A model generated the notes under the pieces. The model was not told where the DNA came from and did not search any database. It saw only the letters and a program-made list of their open reading frames with translations. Of a stretch of 24,042 nucleotides of DNA, positions 15,761 through 23,214 are shown piece by piece (position 1 is the stretch's first letter; every line of letters starts with the position of its first letter). A program made the translations under genes and the position numbers. The stretch is taken from positions 1-24,042 of the forward strand of contig JAQYFM010000193.1 of NCBI GenBank assembly GCA_028723145.1. Reading direction: 5' to 3'. This DNA is from Spirochaetales bacterium (GTDB taxonomy: Bacteria; Spirochaetota; Spirochaetia; Sphaerochaetales; Sphaerochaetaceae).

Positions 15761-16744
15761 ATGGGTACACAAATTGATAAGTTTGGAACACTAAGTGATG
15801 GAAGAGAAGTTGATAAAATAACTATTAAAGATGGATCTTGTGAAGTTTCAATATTAACATTGGGTGCAATTTTGCAATCATTTAAATATACACTTTCAGA
15901 TAATAGTGTTCGCCAGGTTATCTCAGGTAGTGATGAGCTTGACAGTTATGTTGATGATTCAACATATAAGGGGCAAATTGTAGCTCCATTTGCTAATAGA
16001 ATCAGAAACGCAGAGTTTAATCTTAATGGTATTAAATATACATTAGATAAGAATAATGGTAAGAATAATCTTCATAGTGGAAGTGCTAATACTGGCTACC
16101 AAATTTGGAATGTACTATTTCAAACACCTAATGGGGTTGTATTAAATACCTCTACAAGGGATGGGGAGGGTGGCTTTCCTGGAAACATTGGAATAACAGT
16201 AAAATATACTCTAACTAATAATACTCTCTCAATTAGCTATACAATGAGTAGTGATAGAGACTGTGTAGTTAATCCTACTAACCATGCATACTTTAATTTA
16301 AATGGTGAAAACTGTGATGCAAGAGAGATGAGTATATTAATTGATGCAGATAAATATACAAGAACAGATAGTGAATTAATACCTCTTTCTATTGATAATG
16401 TTGATTCTGACTACGATTTTAGAACACTCAGAAAAATTAATGCTAAACGTAATGGTATTTACGATACTTGTTTTGTACTTAACTCTGGAAGAGCTGCAGT
16501 TGTAAGAGGAGAGGATTTAGAAATGGTTGTAACAACTGACCGCCCATGTATCCAGCTCTATACAGGAGAATTCTTCTCCTCTAAAGCATCAAGAGGTAAA
16601 GGAGATGCATTTGCTGCAATTGCTCTAGAAACTAGCTCCCACATTGATCCAATGAATTGTGGAAGATTAAATGATGTTTTGTTGAAAAAGGGTGAAGTAT
16701 TTAGATCTCAAACAGATTACTCTCTTAAGGAGATAAAGAAATGA
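15761..16744 (+). CDS. galM: Aldose 1-epimerase (mutarotase)
   Basis: A 327-residue GalM-family protein that interconverts alpha and beta anomers of sugars such as galactose and glucose. Signature segments: 'FANRIRNAEFNLNG' (substrate-binding Asn-Arg), 'NLHSG', the catalytic 'NPTNHAYFNLNG' with its His, and 'IQLYTGEFF' near the C-terminus. There is no signal peptide, so it acts in the cytoplasm. Its stop overlaps the start of udk by four bases (ATGA), coupling the two. A specific sugar pathway is not indicated by the neighbours, because no other sugar-catabolic gene is nearby. Confidence 0.9.
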   Translation: MGTQIDKFGTLSDGREVDKITIKDGSCEVSILTLGAILQSFKYTLSDNSVRQVISGSDELDSYVDDSTYKGQIVAPFANRIRNAEFNLNGIKYTLDKNNGKNNLHSGSANTGYQIWNVLFQTPNGVVLNTSTRDGEGGFPGNIGITVKYTLTNNTLSISYTMSSDRDCVVNPTNHAYFNLNGENCDAREMSILIDADKYTRTDSELIPLSIDNVDSDYDFRTLRKINAKRNGIYDTCFVLNSGRAAVVRGEDLEMVVTTDRPCIQLYTGEFFSSKASRGKGDAFAAIALETSSHIDPMNCGRLNDVLLKKGEVFRSQTDYSLKEIKK

Positions 16745-17355
16745 ATGTTAAGTTAATTGGTATTACAGGTGGCTCTGGTAGTGGTAAGAGTACTGTTGTA
16801 AAGAAAATTTCTGAAGCACACCATGATAGTGTTTGTATTGCACAGGATAACTACTATAAGAGTGCAGCTTTTGTAAATAATCATAATATTACTGCATTTA
16901 ACTTTGACCATCCTGATGCCTTTGATATGGATTTAATGCTTCAAAACCTTATTGATTTAAAGAATGGTAAAGCTATTGATATGCCTCAATACGACTTCGT
17001 AAATCATAGAAGAAAGGAGGAAACACTTCACATTGAACCTAAAACAATCATTATTGTTGATGGTCTTATGGTTTTGTATGATAAGAGAATTAGAGATTTA
17101 CTCGATTTAAAACTCTATGTAGATACTCCATCTGATATTCGTTTTGTACGTCGTTTACAACGTGATATTAAGGAAAGAGGTAGAACTGTTGAATCAGTAG
17201 TTGAACAATATATTAATGTTGTACGTCCTGGACACTTTAATTTTATTGAACCATGTAAGGAGTTTGCTGATTTAATTATTCCTGAGGGTGGTTATAATGA
17301 GCATGCACTGGATGTAATTATTAAATACATTCAAACAGTTGCAAACCAACTTTAA
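16741..17355 (+). CDS. udk: Uridine kinase
   Basis: A 204-residue P-loop kinase of the uridine kinase/phosphoribulokinase family. 'ITGGSGSGKSTVV' is the Walker A, 'QDNYYK' and 'NFDHPDAFDMDL' are substrate-site segments, and 'YVDTPSDIRFVRRLQRDI' with 'GRTVESVVEQY' is the lid region. It phosphorylates uridine and cytidine for pyrimidine salvage. It is translationally coupled to galM. Its TAA shares the sequence TTAA with the stop codon of the converging yidD gene, leaving no intergenic space and no terminator. Confidence 0.93.
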   Translation: MNVKLIGITGGSGSGKSTVVKKISEAHHDSVCIAQDNYYKSAAFVNNHNITAFNFDHPDAFDMDLMLQNLIDLKNGKAIDMPQYDFVNHRRKEETLHIEPKTIIIVDGLMVLYDKRIRDLLDLKLYVDTPSDIRFVRRLQRDIKERGRTVESVVEQYINVVRPGHFNFIEPCKEFADLIIPEGGYNEHALDVIIKYIQTVANQL

Positions 17356-17633
17356 TCTTTCTTTTTAAAAACTATATAATCCTTTTTTATTTGTTCAAAC
17401 GAAAAGCTTTCTGGGACATTATCAACACCTCCTAGGAAGCTTTTTCTACATCTTCCTATTCTAGCAAATCCTAAAATAGTACCCTTTATTATTCCATGCT
17501 TTTCAACAGCTTTAACGAAGTATTCACTACATGTTGGAATGTATCGACACTTACCATGACCCATGATTGGTGATAGATATAATCTATAAAAGTAAACTGG
17601 GATTAAAAATATCTGGGTCAATATTTTCTTCAT
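17352..17633 (-). CDS. yidD: Membrane protein insertion efficiency factor YidD
   Basis: A 93-residue protein with the YidD hallmark 'LSPIMGHGKCRYIPTCSEY' and 'KHGIIKGTILGFARIGRC', preceded by an amphipathic/hydrophobic helix ('ILTQIFLIPVYFYRLY'). YidD assists membrane protein insertion near the YidC/Sec machinery. The reading frame could extend to a TTG at 17669, but that adds 12 residues not seen in the family. The ATG at 17633 fits both the family N-terminus and a promoter whose -10-like box ends seven bases upstream. It usually sits beside rnpA, rpmH and yidC; here it stands alone, opposite yqeC and converging on udk. Confidence 0.9.
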   Translation of the reverse strand: MKKILTQIFLIPVYFYRLYLSPIMGHGKCRYIPTCSEYFVKAVEKHGIIKGTILGFARIGRCRKSFLGGVDNVPESFSFEQIKKDYIVFKKKD

Positions 17634-17640
17634 ACACCAA

Positions 17641-17669
17641 AGCTTAAGATTATTAATCTTTTGTTGCAA
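17641..17669 (-). promoter_or_regulatory. yidD promoter
   Basis: On the minus strand TTGCAA (17664-17669), a 17-base spacer, TAAGCT (17641-17646, a weak -10), then TTGGTGT and the ATG. The -35 is its own reverse complement and is shared with the divergent yqeC promoter. Confidence 0.35.
17646..17660. repeat. 15-bp palindrome in the yidD promoter spacer
   Basis: AAGATTA-T-TAATCTT is a perfect palindrome with a single central base. It lies between the -35 and -10 of yidD, next to the shared -35 box. It could be an operator; no regulator is apparent. Confidence 0.5.
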
Positions 17670-17693
17670 CTAGTTGTATTTTGAAAGTATCAT
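17664..17693 (+). promoter_or_regulatory. yqeC promoter
   Basis: TTGCAA (17664-17669), an 18-base spacer and TATCAT (17688-17693), then nine bases to the ATG. The -35 is shared with yidD. Confidence 0.45.
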
Positions 17694-17702
17694 TAAAGAG
17701 TT

Positions 17703-18395
17703 ATGAAATTAAGTGAAAAATTAGTAAAAACGTTATATACAGGCCCTCAAAGTGTTATTTCTGTCACTGGAGGCGGTGGTAAAACTTCAACATTAAGGTC
17801 CCTTGCCTCAAAGTTTAAAGAAATGGGGCTTTCTGTATTAATTACTACTACAACAAAGTTTCAAGGTCCTAAGCAGTTTAATTGGGGCTTAGATTACTCG
17901 TTTTCAGAGGAAGCAGATATTTTAAGTCATGAAATAAAGAAGGGTGAGGTAGTATATTTTGCAAAACGCAGTGTGGTTGATATGAAAAAATATACATCTC
18001 CAAGATTGGAAATATTATCTCTTCTTACAAAACGCTTTGATGTAACAATTATTGAAGCAGATGGAGCTAAAATGCTTCCATTAAAGCTACATACTCAAAG
18101 AGATCCTGTGATAATTGATGAAACAACTGCAACCCTTGCTATTATGGGAGCATCTGCCCTAAATGATAGAGCAGATAATAATTGCTTTGGTTTTTCAGGT
18201 GATGATATAGCCTCAGTTGAGTTTTATCAAAAGCTAATAGACCATGAAGAAGGTGTATTGAAGGATGCAAAAGGTATTAAGTTAATTTTGATAAATCAAT
18301 GTGATTTAATTAGTGATGTATCTGTCTTTAAGCGTTTAAATGCTCCTTGTGAAATAGTTCTTGGGTCAATTAATGAGGATAAAGTTTATGTTTGA
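17703..18395 (+). CDS. yqeC: Selenium-dependent molybdenum hydroxylase accessory protein YqeC
   Basis: A 230-residue P-loop protein of the YqeC family. The motif 'VTGGGGKTSTLRSLA' is at 21-35, followed by 'VLITTTTKF' and 'IIEADGAKMLPLK', typical of the family. YqeC was linked by phylogenetic profiling to SelD, YqeB and molybdenum hydroxylases that carry a labile, non-selenocysteine selenium (established knowledge); its biochemical step is not settled. The gene overlaps the fused xdhC-yqeB gene by eight bases, so the two are translationally coupled and probably act in one pathway. There is only AAAGAG two bases before the ATG, too close for a normal ribosome site; the promoter places transcription start almost at the start codon. 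Confidence 0.88.
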   Translation: MKLSEKLVKTLYTGPQSVISVTGGGGKTSTLRSLASKFKEMGLSVLITTTTKFQGPKQFNWGLDYSFSEEADILSHEIKKGEVVYFAKRSVVDMKKYTSPRLEILSLLTKRFDVTIIEADGAKMLPLKLHTQRDPVIIDETTATLAIMGASALNDRADNNCFGFSGDDIASVEFYQKLIDHEEGVLKDAKGIKLILINQCDLISDVSVFKRLNAPCEIVLGSINEDKVYV

Positions 18396-19875
18396 AATAG
18401 CAAGTGAGCTTGAGAAAAAGAATTTACCCTTTGCCTTAGTAACTATTATAAGAACAAATAATATTGTGCCTAGAAAAAGTTCTCGTATGATTGTGCTTCC
18501 AAATGGAGAGAGTTATGGAACTGTTGGAGGCGGGGACGCTGAAAGAATTGCAAAGAAAAAGGCACTTGAAGCGCTAGAAAAAAAGGAAAATGTTAGTTTT
18601 AAAATAATGCTTCCTAAGGGAGAAGTTGAAATGATTTGTGATGTTGTTAAATGTGCAAGAAAACTATACATAGTTGGATATGGTCATGTTGGAAAAGCAA
18701 TAGGAGAACTACTATATAAAGCAGGATATAGCATTCATATCTTTGATAGAGAAAAAAAGGAGTGTGATTATGCTGCTGAAATTAAGTATGGTTCATCTTG
18801 GATGAAAATATTTGAAAATATAGTAATTGATAAGGATTGTGCTGTTGTAGTTACCTGCCATGATAAGGAGGAGTTACTATCATGCGTTGATTTTTCAAAA
18901 GCATTCTACGTTGGTCTTCTTTCATCAAGAGCTGGTTCAATGAAGTTTTCTTCTTCCTACTATGCGCCAATGGGCCTTGATATCAAGGCAGAAAACCCAG
19001 AGGAAATTGCAATTAGTGTAGCAGCTGAAATATTAAAGGTAGAGCGACATGGTAGTGGCTTAAGTATTTCAAGAGATATAAGAAAATCTATTTTAGTTAG
19101 AGGTTGTGGTGATTTAGCTACTGCTGTAATGATAAGGCTTCATAATGCGGGCTACAATGTAATTGGAGTTGATATTGAAAAACCTACTCAAATTAGAAGA
19201 AATGTTAGCTTTGCAGAAGCAATCTATGATTCTTATCAAGTTGTATCAGGCGTAAAGGCTCTTAAAATTGATAATCTTGAGAGGCGTTTTGATCTATGGA
19301 AAGAAGGTATCATTCCTATATTTGTAGATGAAAAGTTAGAGCAACTTGAGGACATTGCTCCAACTGTAATTGTTGATGCAATAATTGCCAAAAAGAATTT
19401 AGGAACACGCATCGATATGGCTCCACTTGTTATTGCACTTGGTCCAGGTTTTGAGGCCGGAGTTGATGCTCACGTAGTAATTGAGACTCAAAGAGGCCAC
19501 TCTCTTGGTATGATTATTAAAAAGGGTAAGGCTCTTGAAAATACCGGAATTCCTGGCTTAATTATGGGCTATGGAAAGGAGAGAGTAATTAGAAGTCCGG
19601 AAAGTGGTGCCTTTACTGGCTTAAAGACCTTTGGTGATATTGTTAAAAAAGGTGATGTAATTGCCAAAGTAAATGACACACCAATTCTTGCAACAATTGA
19701 TGGTATGGTTAGAGGTATGCTTAGAAGTGGCTTAGATGTTACGCCTGGCTTTAAAGTTGCTGATATCGATCCGAGAGGTGAAGGCGTTAAGTATAATGAG
19801 CCAAGTGACAAGGCAAGAGCAATCGCTGGTGGTGTACTTGAGGCTGTTGATTCTTTTTTTAGGGTAAATAGTTAA
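18388..19875 (+). CDS. yqeB: Fused XdhC-YqeB selenium/molybdenum hydroxylase maturation protein
   Basis: A 495-residue fusion. Residues about 2-60 resemble the XdhC/CoxI N-terminal domain ('FALVTIIRT', 'GTVGGGDAERI'). About 92-215 is its Rossmann domain ('LYIVGYGHVGKAIGELL', 'FYVGLLSSRAG'). About 235-495 is YqeB ('LVRGCGDLATAVMIRL', 'IEKPTQIRR', 'AKKNLGTRIDMAPLVI', 'GLDVTPGFKVADIDPRGEG'). XdhC inserts sulfurated molybdenum cofactor into xanthine dehydrogenase-type enzymes, and YqeB belongs to the selenium version of that system. Canonical XdhC motifs are degraded: the GSSPR-type stretch reads 'NNIVPR', and the CysGlyGly expected just before the Rossmann domain is absent. I chose the ATG at 18388, with GAGG nine bases upstream and the family-like start 'MFEIASELEKK'; starts at 18361 and 18373 add unrelated residues. 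No SelD or hydroxylase gene is in view. Confidence 0.85.
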   Translation: MFEIASELEKKNLPFALVTIIRTNNIVPRKSSRMIVLPNGESYGTVGGGDAERIAKKKALEALEKKENVSFKIMLPKGEVEMICDVVKCARKLYIVGYGHVGKAIGELLYKAGYSIHIFDREKKECDYAAEIKYGSSWMKIFENIVIDKDCAVVVTCHDKEELLSCVDFSKAFYVGLLSSRAGSMKFSSSYYAPMGLDIKAENPEEIAISVAAEILKVERHGSGLSISRDIRKSILVRGCGDLATAVMIRLHNAGYNVIGVDIEKPTQIRRNVSFAEAIYDSYQVVSGVKALKIDNLERRFDLWKEGIIPIFVDEKLEQLEDIAPTVIVDAIIAKKNLGTRIDMAPLVIALGPGFEAGVDAHVVIETQRGHSLGMIIKKGKALENTGIPGLIMGYGKERVIRSPESGAFTGLKTFGDIVKKGDVIAKVNDTPILATIDGMVRGMLRSGLDVTPGFKVADIDPRGEGVKYNEPSDKARAIAGGVLEAVDSFFRVNS

Positions 19876-19904
19876 TTGTTTAAAGAAATGAAATGAATTA
19901 TGCT
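19876..19904 (+). promoter_or_regulatory. Candidate proA promoter
   Basis: TTGTTT (19876-19881) begins right after the preceding stop codon, with 17 bases to TATGCT (19899-19904), then seven bases to the ATG at 19912. No Shine-Dalgarno is present. Confidence 0.4.
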
Positions 19905-19911
19905 ATGTGCT

Positions 19912-21183
19912 ATGGATACAATTGATTGTATAAAGAGAGTAAGAAAAAGTGCATTAACTCTTTCTTTAATGAGTGATAGTCAAAGAAATAGCCTTCTTGA
20001 AAAGATTAAGAAGGCTCTAGATGAAAATAGATTTGAGCTAAAGAGTGCAAATGAAAAGGACATTAATAGTGCAAGAGAAAAGGGTATTAGTGATGCTGTT
20101 TTGCATCGTTTAGTTTTCGATGACCAAAAAATTAACTCTTGTTTAGATTCTCTTTCATCTGTAATTAAGCTTGAGTGCCCAACAGGTAAAAAACTAGCTG
20201 TTAGAGAGCTTGATGAAGGTTTAATTTTAGAAAAAGTATCATACCCACTTGGCGTAATTGGTATGGTATTTGAGGCACGTCCTGATGCAATGGTTCAAAT
20301 TATTTCTCTAGCAATTAAAAGTGGTAATGGAATTATTTTAAAGGGTGGAAGTGAAGCGGCTAACACTAATAAAGCACTTAGAAGTGTTATACATAGTGCT
20401 TTAGTAGATGATGATTATATCCTACTTTTAGAGAGTCATAGTGATGTTGATCAAATGTTAAAGATGGAAGGTGACATTGATTTAATAATCCCTCGTGGCT
20501 CAAATAAATTCGTAAAGTACTGTATGGATAATACTAATATCCCAGTAATGGGTCATGCTGACGGAATTTGCTCAATATATGTTTCTGATAAGGCAGATTT
20601 AGATTTAGCTATAAATGTGATTGTTGATAGTAAGATTCAATACCCTGCAGCATGTAATGCCGTTGAGACACTATTAATAAATGAGTCTATAGCACCTTCG
20701 TTTTTACCTGTATTAAGAGATGCTTTAGTAAGTAATGGTGTAAAGATTCACGGAGATGAAGAGGTTTGTAAGTATATCGATGTAATTAGGGCAACAGATG
20801 GTGAATACGATATGGAGTATCTTGCCTTAGAACTTAATATCAAGATTGTGAAAACCTTAGAGGAAGCAATTAACCATATTGCTATGCATTCATCACACCA
20901 TACAGATTGTATTATTAGCACTGATAGGGAAGAACAGCTTACCTTCTTTAACTGTGTTGATTCTGCCGATGTTTTTGCAAACTGTTCAACTAGATTTGCT
21001 GATGGATTCAGATTTGGTCTTGGCGCTGAGGTTGGTATTTCAACTGGAAAGCTACATGCACGTGGTCCTGTAGGTTTAGAGGGATTAACAACTTATAAAT
21101 ACCAATTAACTGGTACAGGTCAAGTTGTAAAGGATTATACCGGTGCTAATGCTAAGCATTTTACACATAGGGAGCTAATGTGA
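19912..21183 (+). CDS. proA: Gamma-glutamyl phosphate reductase
   Basis: A 423-residue ProA of the aldehyde dehydrogenase superfamily. It reduces gamma-glutamyl phosphate to glutamate semialdehyde in proline synthesis. Motifs: 'GVIGMVFEARPDAMVQI' and 'SGNGIILKGGSEAANTN' in the NADPH domain, the catalytic Cys248 in 'QYPAACNAVETLLI', and 'FADGFRFGLGAEVGIST' near the end. I place the start at the ATG at 19912 rather than 19900: there is no Shine-Dalgarno for either, but a promoter-like pair ends seven bases before 19912, and 'MDTIDCIKR' is a normal ProA N-terminus. The stop overlaps the proB start by one base (TGATG). Confidence 0.95.
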   Translation: MDTIDCIKRVRKSALTLSLMSDSQRNSLLEKIKKALDENRFELKSANEKDINSAREKGISDAVLHRLVFDDQKINSCLDSLSSVIKLECPTGKKLAVRELDEGLILEKVSYPLGVIGMVFEARPDAMVQIISLAIKSGNGIILKGGSEAANTNKALRSVIHSALVDDDYILLLESHSDVDQMLKMEGDIDLIIPRGSNKFVKYCMDNTNIPVMGHADGICSIYVSDKADLDLAINVIVDSKIQYPAACNAVETLLINESIAPSFLPVLRDALVSNGVKIHGDEEVCKYIDVIRATDGEYDMEYLALELNIKIVKTLEEAINHIAMHSSHHTDCIISTDREEQLTFFNCVDSADVFANCSTRFADGFRFGLGAEVGISTGKLHARGPVGLEGLTTYKYQLTGTGQVVKDYTGANAKHFTHRELM

Positions 21184-22310
21184 TGCGTGATTTTTCATCA
21201 TTTAAAAGAGTTGTAGTAAAAGTTGGCACTAATTTACTTTCATCAGCAGATGGAATTGATGAAAAGCGTATTGATTCTCTATGTTCTCAAATTGCTGATT
21301 TAAGAGATATGGGTTATCAAGTACTACTTGTTACTTCTGGTGCTATTGGGCTGGGTGCTAAGGAGATAAAACATAAAAATAGAGTTGTGCATATTCCTAT
21401 GCGTCAAGCTTGTGCTGCAATTGGACAGCCAATTTTGATGGAGCACTATAGAAGGGCTTTTAGTCAGCATAAGATAGTATGTTCTCAAGTACTGTTAACT
21501 AGAAATGATTTAAATAATAGAAAAACATATAATAACTTACGTAGTAGTGTTTCAACCTTGCTAGCCCTTGGTATCGTTCCTATTTTTAATGAAAATGATG
21601 TTATCTCTACAGCTGAAATAGGATCTGCTTTTGGTGATAATGATAGAATGAGTGCAATGGTTGCTTCAAAAATTGATGCTGATTTACTTATTTTATTAAC
21701 TGATATCGATGGCCTTTATACTGGTAATCCAAAGAGCGATAAGAATGCGGTATTAATCAAGGATATTGTTAAAATCGATTCTACTATAATGGCATATGCA
21801 AAGGGAGCGGGCTCAACATTTTCAACAGGTGGTATGAAAACTAAGCTTTTAGCTGCTTCAATTGCATCTATGGCATACTGTGGAACAGTTATTGCTTCAG
21901 GATACGAAAAGGATATTTTAGTTAGAATCTTAAAAGGTGAGGAGATTGGTAGCTATGTTCACCCTGGACGAAAGTTAAACCAGAGAGAGCGTTGGATTAT
22001 CAACAACTCACATATGGGTACTATCTATGTTGATGAAGGTGCAAGACAAGCACTATTTGGTCACCATAGCTTACTTCCATCAGGGGTTACTAGAGTTGAT
22101 GGAGTTTGGGAAGTAGGTGATGTAGTTGCAGTAGGAGGCCCTGACGGAAGAGTTTTTGCAAAGGCTGTTCCTTACTTTAATTCAACAGAGACAGCTTTGA
22201 TGATGGGGCATAAGAGTCAAGAAATTGAATCAATTATTGGAGAAGGTAAAAAAGATTGTATCTTTAGACCTGAAGATGTGGTATTTTTAAACGATGCAGA
22301 GTCACTATAG
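21183..22310 (+). CDS. proB: Glutamate 5-kinase with PUA domain
   Basis: A 375-residue ProB that phosphorylates glutamate in the first step of proline synthesis. The amino-acid-kinase domain shows 'VVVKVGTNLL', 'TSGAIGLGAKEI', 'FNENDVISTAE', 'FGDNDRMSAMVASKIDADLL' and 'FSTGGMKTKLLAAS'. A C-terminal PUA domain covers about the last 95 residues ('GTIYVDEGARQAL', 'LLPSGVTRVDG'). The start is the ATG at 21183 with GGGAG eight bases upstream; a GTG at 21180 adds one residue and is less likely. The order proA-proB is the reverse of the usual proBA. ProB is normally feedback-inhibited by proline. Confidence 0.95.
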   Translation: MRDFSSFKRVVVKVGTNLLSSADGIDEKRIDSLCSQIADLRDMGYQVLLVTSGAIGLGAKEIKHKNRVVHIPMRQACAAIGQPILMEHYRRAFSQHKIVCSQVLLTRNDLNNRKTYNNLRSSVSTLLALGIVPIFNENDVISTAEIGSAFGDNDRMSAMVASKIDADLLILLTDIDGLYTGNPKSDKNAVLIKDIVKIDSTIMAYAKGAGSTFSTGGMKTKLLAASIASMAYCGTVIASGYEKDILVRILKGEEIGSYVHPGRKLNQRERWIINNSHMGTIYVDEGARQALFGHHSLLPSGVTRVDGVWEVGDVVAVGGPDGRVFAKAVPYFNSTETALMMGHKSQEIESIIGEGKKDCIFRPEDVVFLNDAESL

Positions 22311-23214
22311 GACAGTAATTAGAAAACAAGATATTGGTATGCGTATTTCAGCTCTCTATAGACAGCAACAGTTATCTATAGGGATTTTGGATGTATCAAG
22401 TGTAGAAATATTAAAAGAAACTATCGATTGGTATATTCAAAATATGAATTGCTCTATCCATGTTATTATGCTTGAAGAGCGTTATGAGGAGTATTCATTT
22501 GATGAACTATACCCTGATGTTTCCTTTGTACTGTTTAAAACTCTTGTTAGTTTAGGCGAACAGATTAATGCCTTTGCTAATGAATGCTATGCAACATACT
22601 TTTTAGTTGTTAGATCTGATATCCAGATGATTGGTTTTTCAGGTTCTACTTTACTTTCATTAATGCTTGATAAGCGTCATCCTGCCTGCATTACTCCTAT
22701 AATGCTTAATTTGGATATGGAAGTGCTTCCTACAATTAGAACTCCTTATATAAAAGGCCGTGAAATTGTACCAATGTCATTTGAACCTCCAATTGAGATT
22801 GGTAAAACGGCTTTAAATTTATACCCTGTTATGGGAATAGGGCTTTATGATAGAGCACTATTTCAACGTTTAAGAGGTTTTGATGAGGAAATTGTAGGGG
22901 AGTACTACCAGCTTTTGGACTTTGGCATTAGAGTACATCTCTTTGGATATAGTTTATTTACATTTTCTGATTTCGCTGTTCGTTTTTCTCAAAAGCATTC
23001 AATAATTGAAGATCGTTCTGAGTGCGAAGGAATGGAAAGATGCTATACAAGAGCTTTATCTATTCATCGTATTGCAGGAAAGAACGTAGTTGAAAAATGG
23101 AAGCCTTACGTTGATAAAAAACTATTAAAGGAAGAGGTTAAGAGCAAGCAGATTATTTTGCAAAAGACTGACTTCTTTACTTTAATTAAGGAATGGGGCT
23201 ATGAAGAGTCTTAG
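22294..23214 (+). CDS. Glycosyltransferase-like protein of unknown specificity
   Basis: A 306-residue cytoplasmic-looking protein with no signal or membrane segment. The middle resembles the second half of GT-A (family 2-like) glycosyltransferases: 'YFLVVRSD' (102-109) could be the sugar-nucleotide/metal segment, and 'GLYDRALFQRLRGFDEE' (183-199) followed by 'LLDFGIRVHLFGYS' (207-220) matches the acceptor-side pattern 'GGFDE...D..LRL...GY'. The classical N-terminal nucleotide-binding strand is poorly recognisable, so it may be divergent or inactive. It overlaps proB by 17 bases and the amidase by 14, so all are cotranscribed. A start at 22339 is possible, since neither start has a good Shine-Dalgarno. 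A cell-envelope role is inferred from the neighbour only. Confidence 0.6.
   Translation: MQSHYRTVIRKQDIGMRISALYRQQQLSIGILDVSSVEILKETIDWYIQNMNCSIHVIMLEERYEEYSFDELYPDVSFVLFKTLVSLGEQINAFANECYATYFLVVRSDIQMIGFSGSTLLSLMLDKRHPACITPIMLNLDMEVLPTIRTPYIKGREIVPMSFEPPIEIGKTALNLYPVMGIGLYDRALFQRLRGFDEEIVGEYYQLLDFGIRVHLFGYSLFTFSDFAVRFSQKHSIIEDRSECEGMERCYTRALSIHRIAGKNVVEKWKPYVDKKLLKEEVKSKQIILQKTDFFTLIKEWGYEES

Noticed and set aside
17634..17669. Longer yidD starting at a TTG at 17669
   Set aside because: There is no Shine-Dalgarno, the added residues are unlike the family, and the TTG coincides with the probable -35 box.
18361..18387. Earlier starts (18361 TTG, 18373 ATG) for the XdhC-YqeB gene
   Set aside because: They extend deeper into yqeC without family-like sequence, while the ATG at 18388 has GAGG at a good distance.
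18388..19875. Selenocysteine (in-frame TGA) in the selenium-pathway genes
   Set aside because: Both genes end at ordinary stops with full-length domains, and the system is known for non-selenocysteine selenium.
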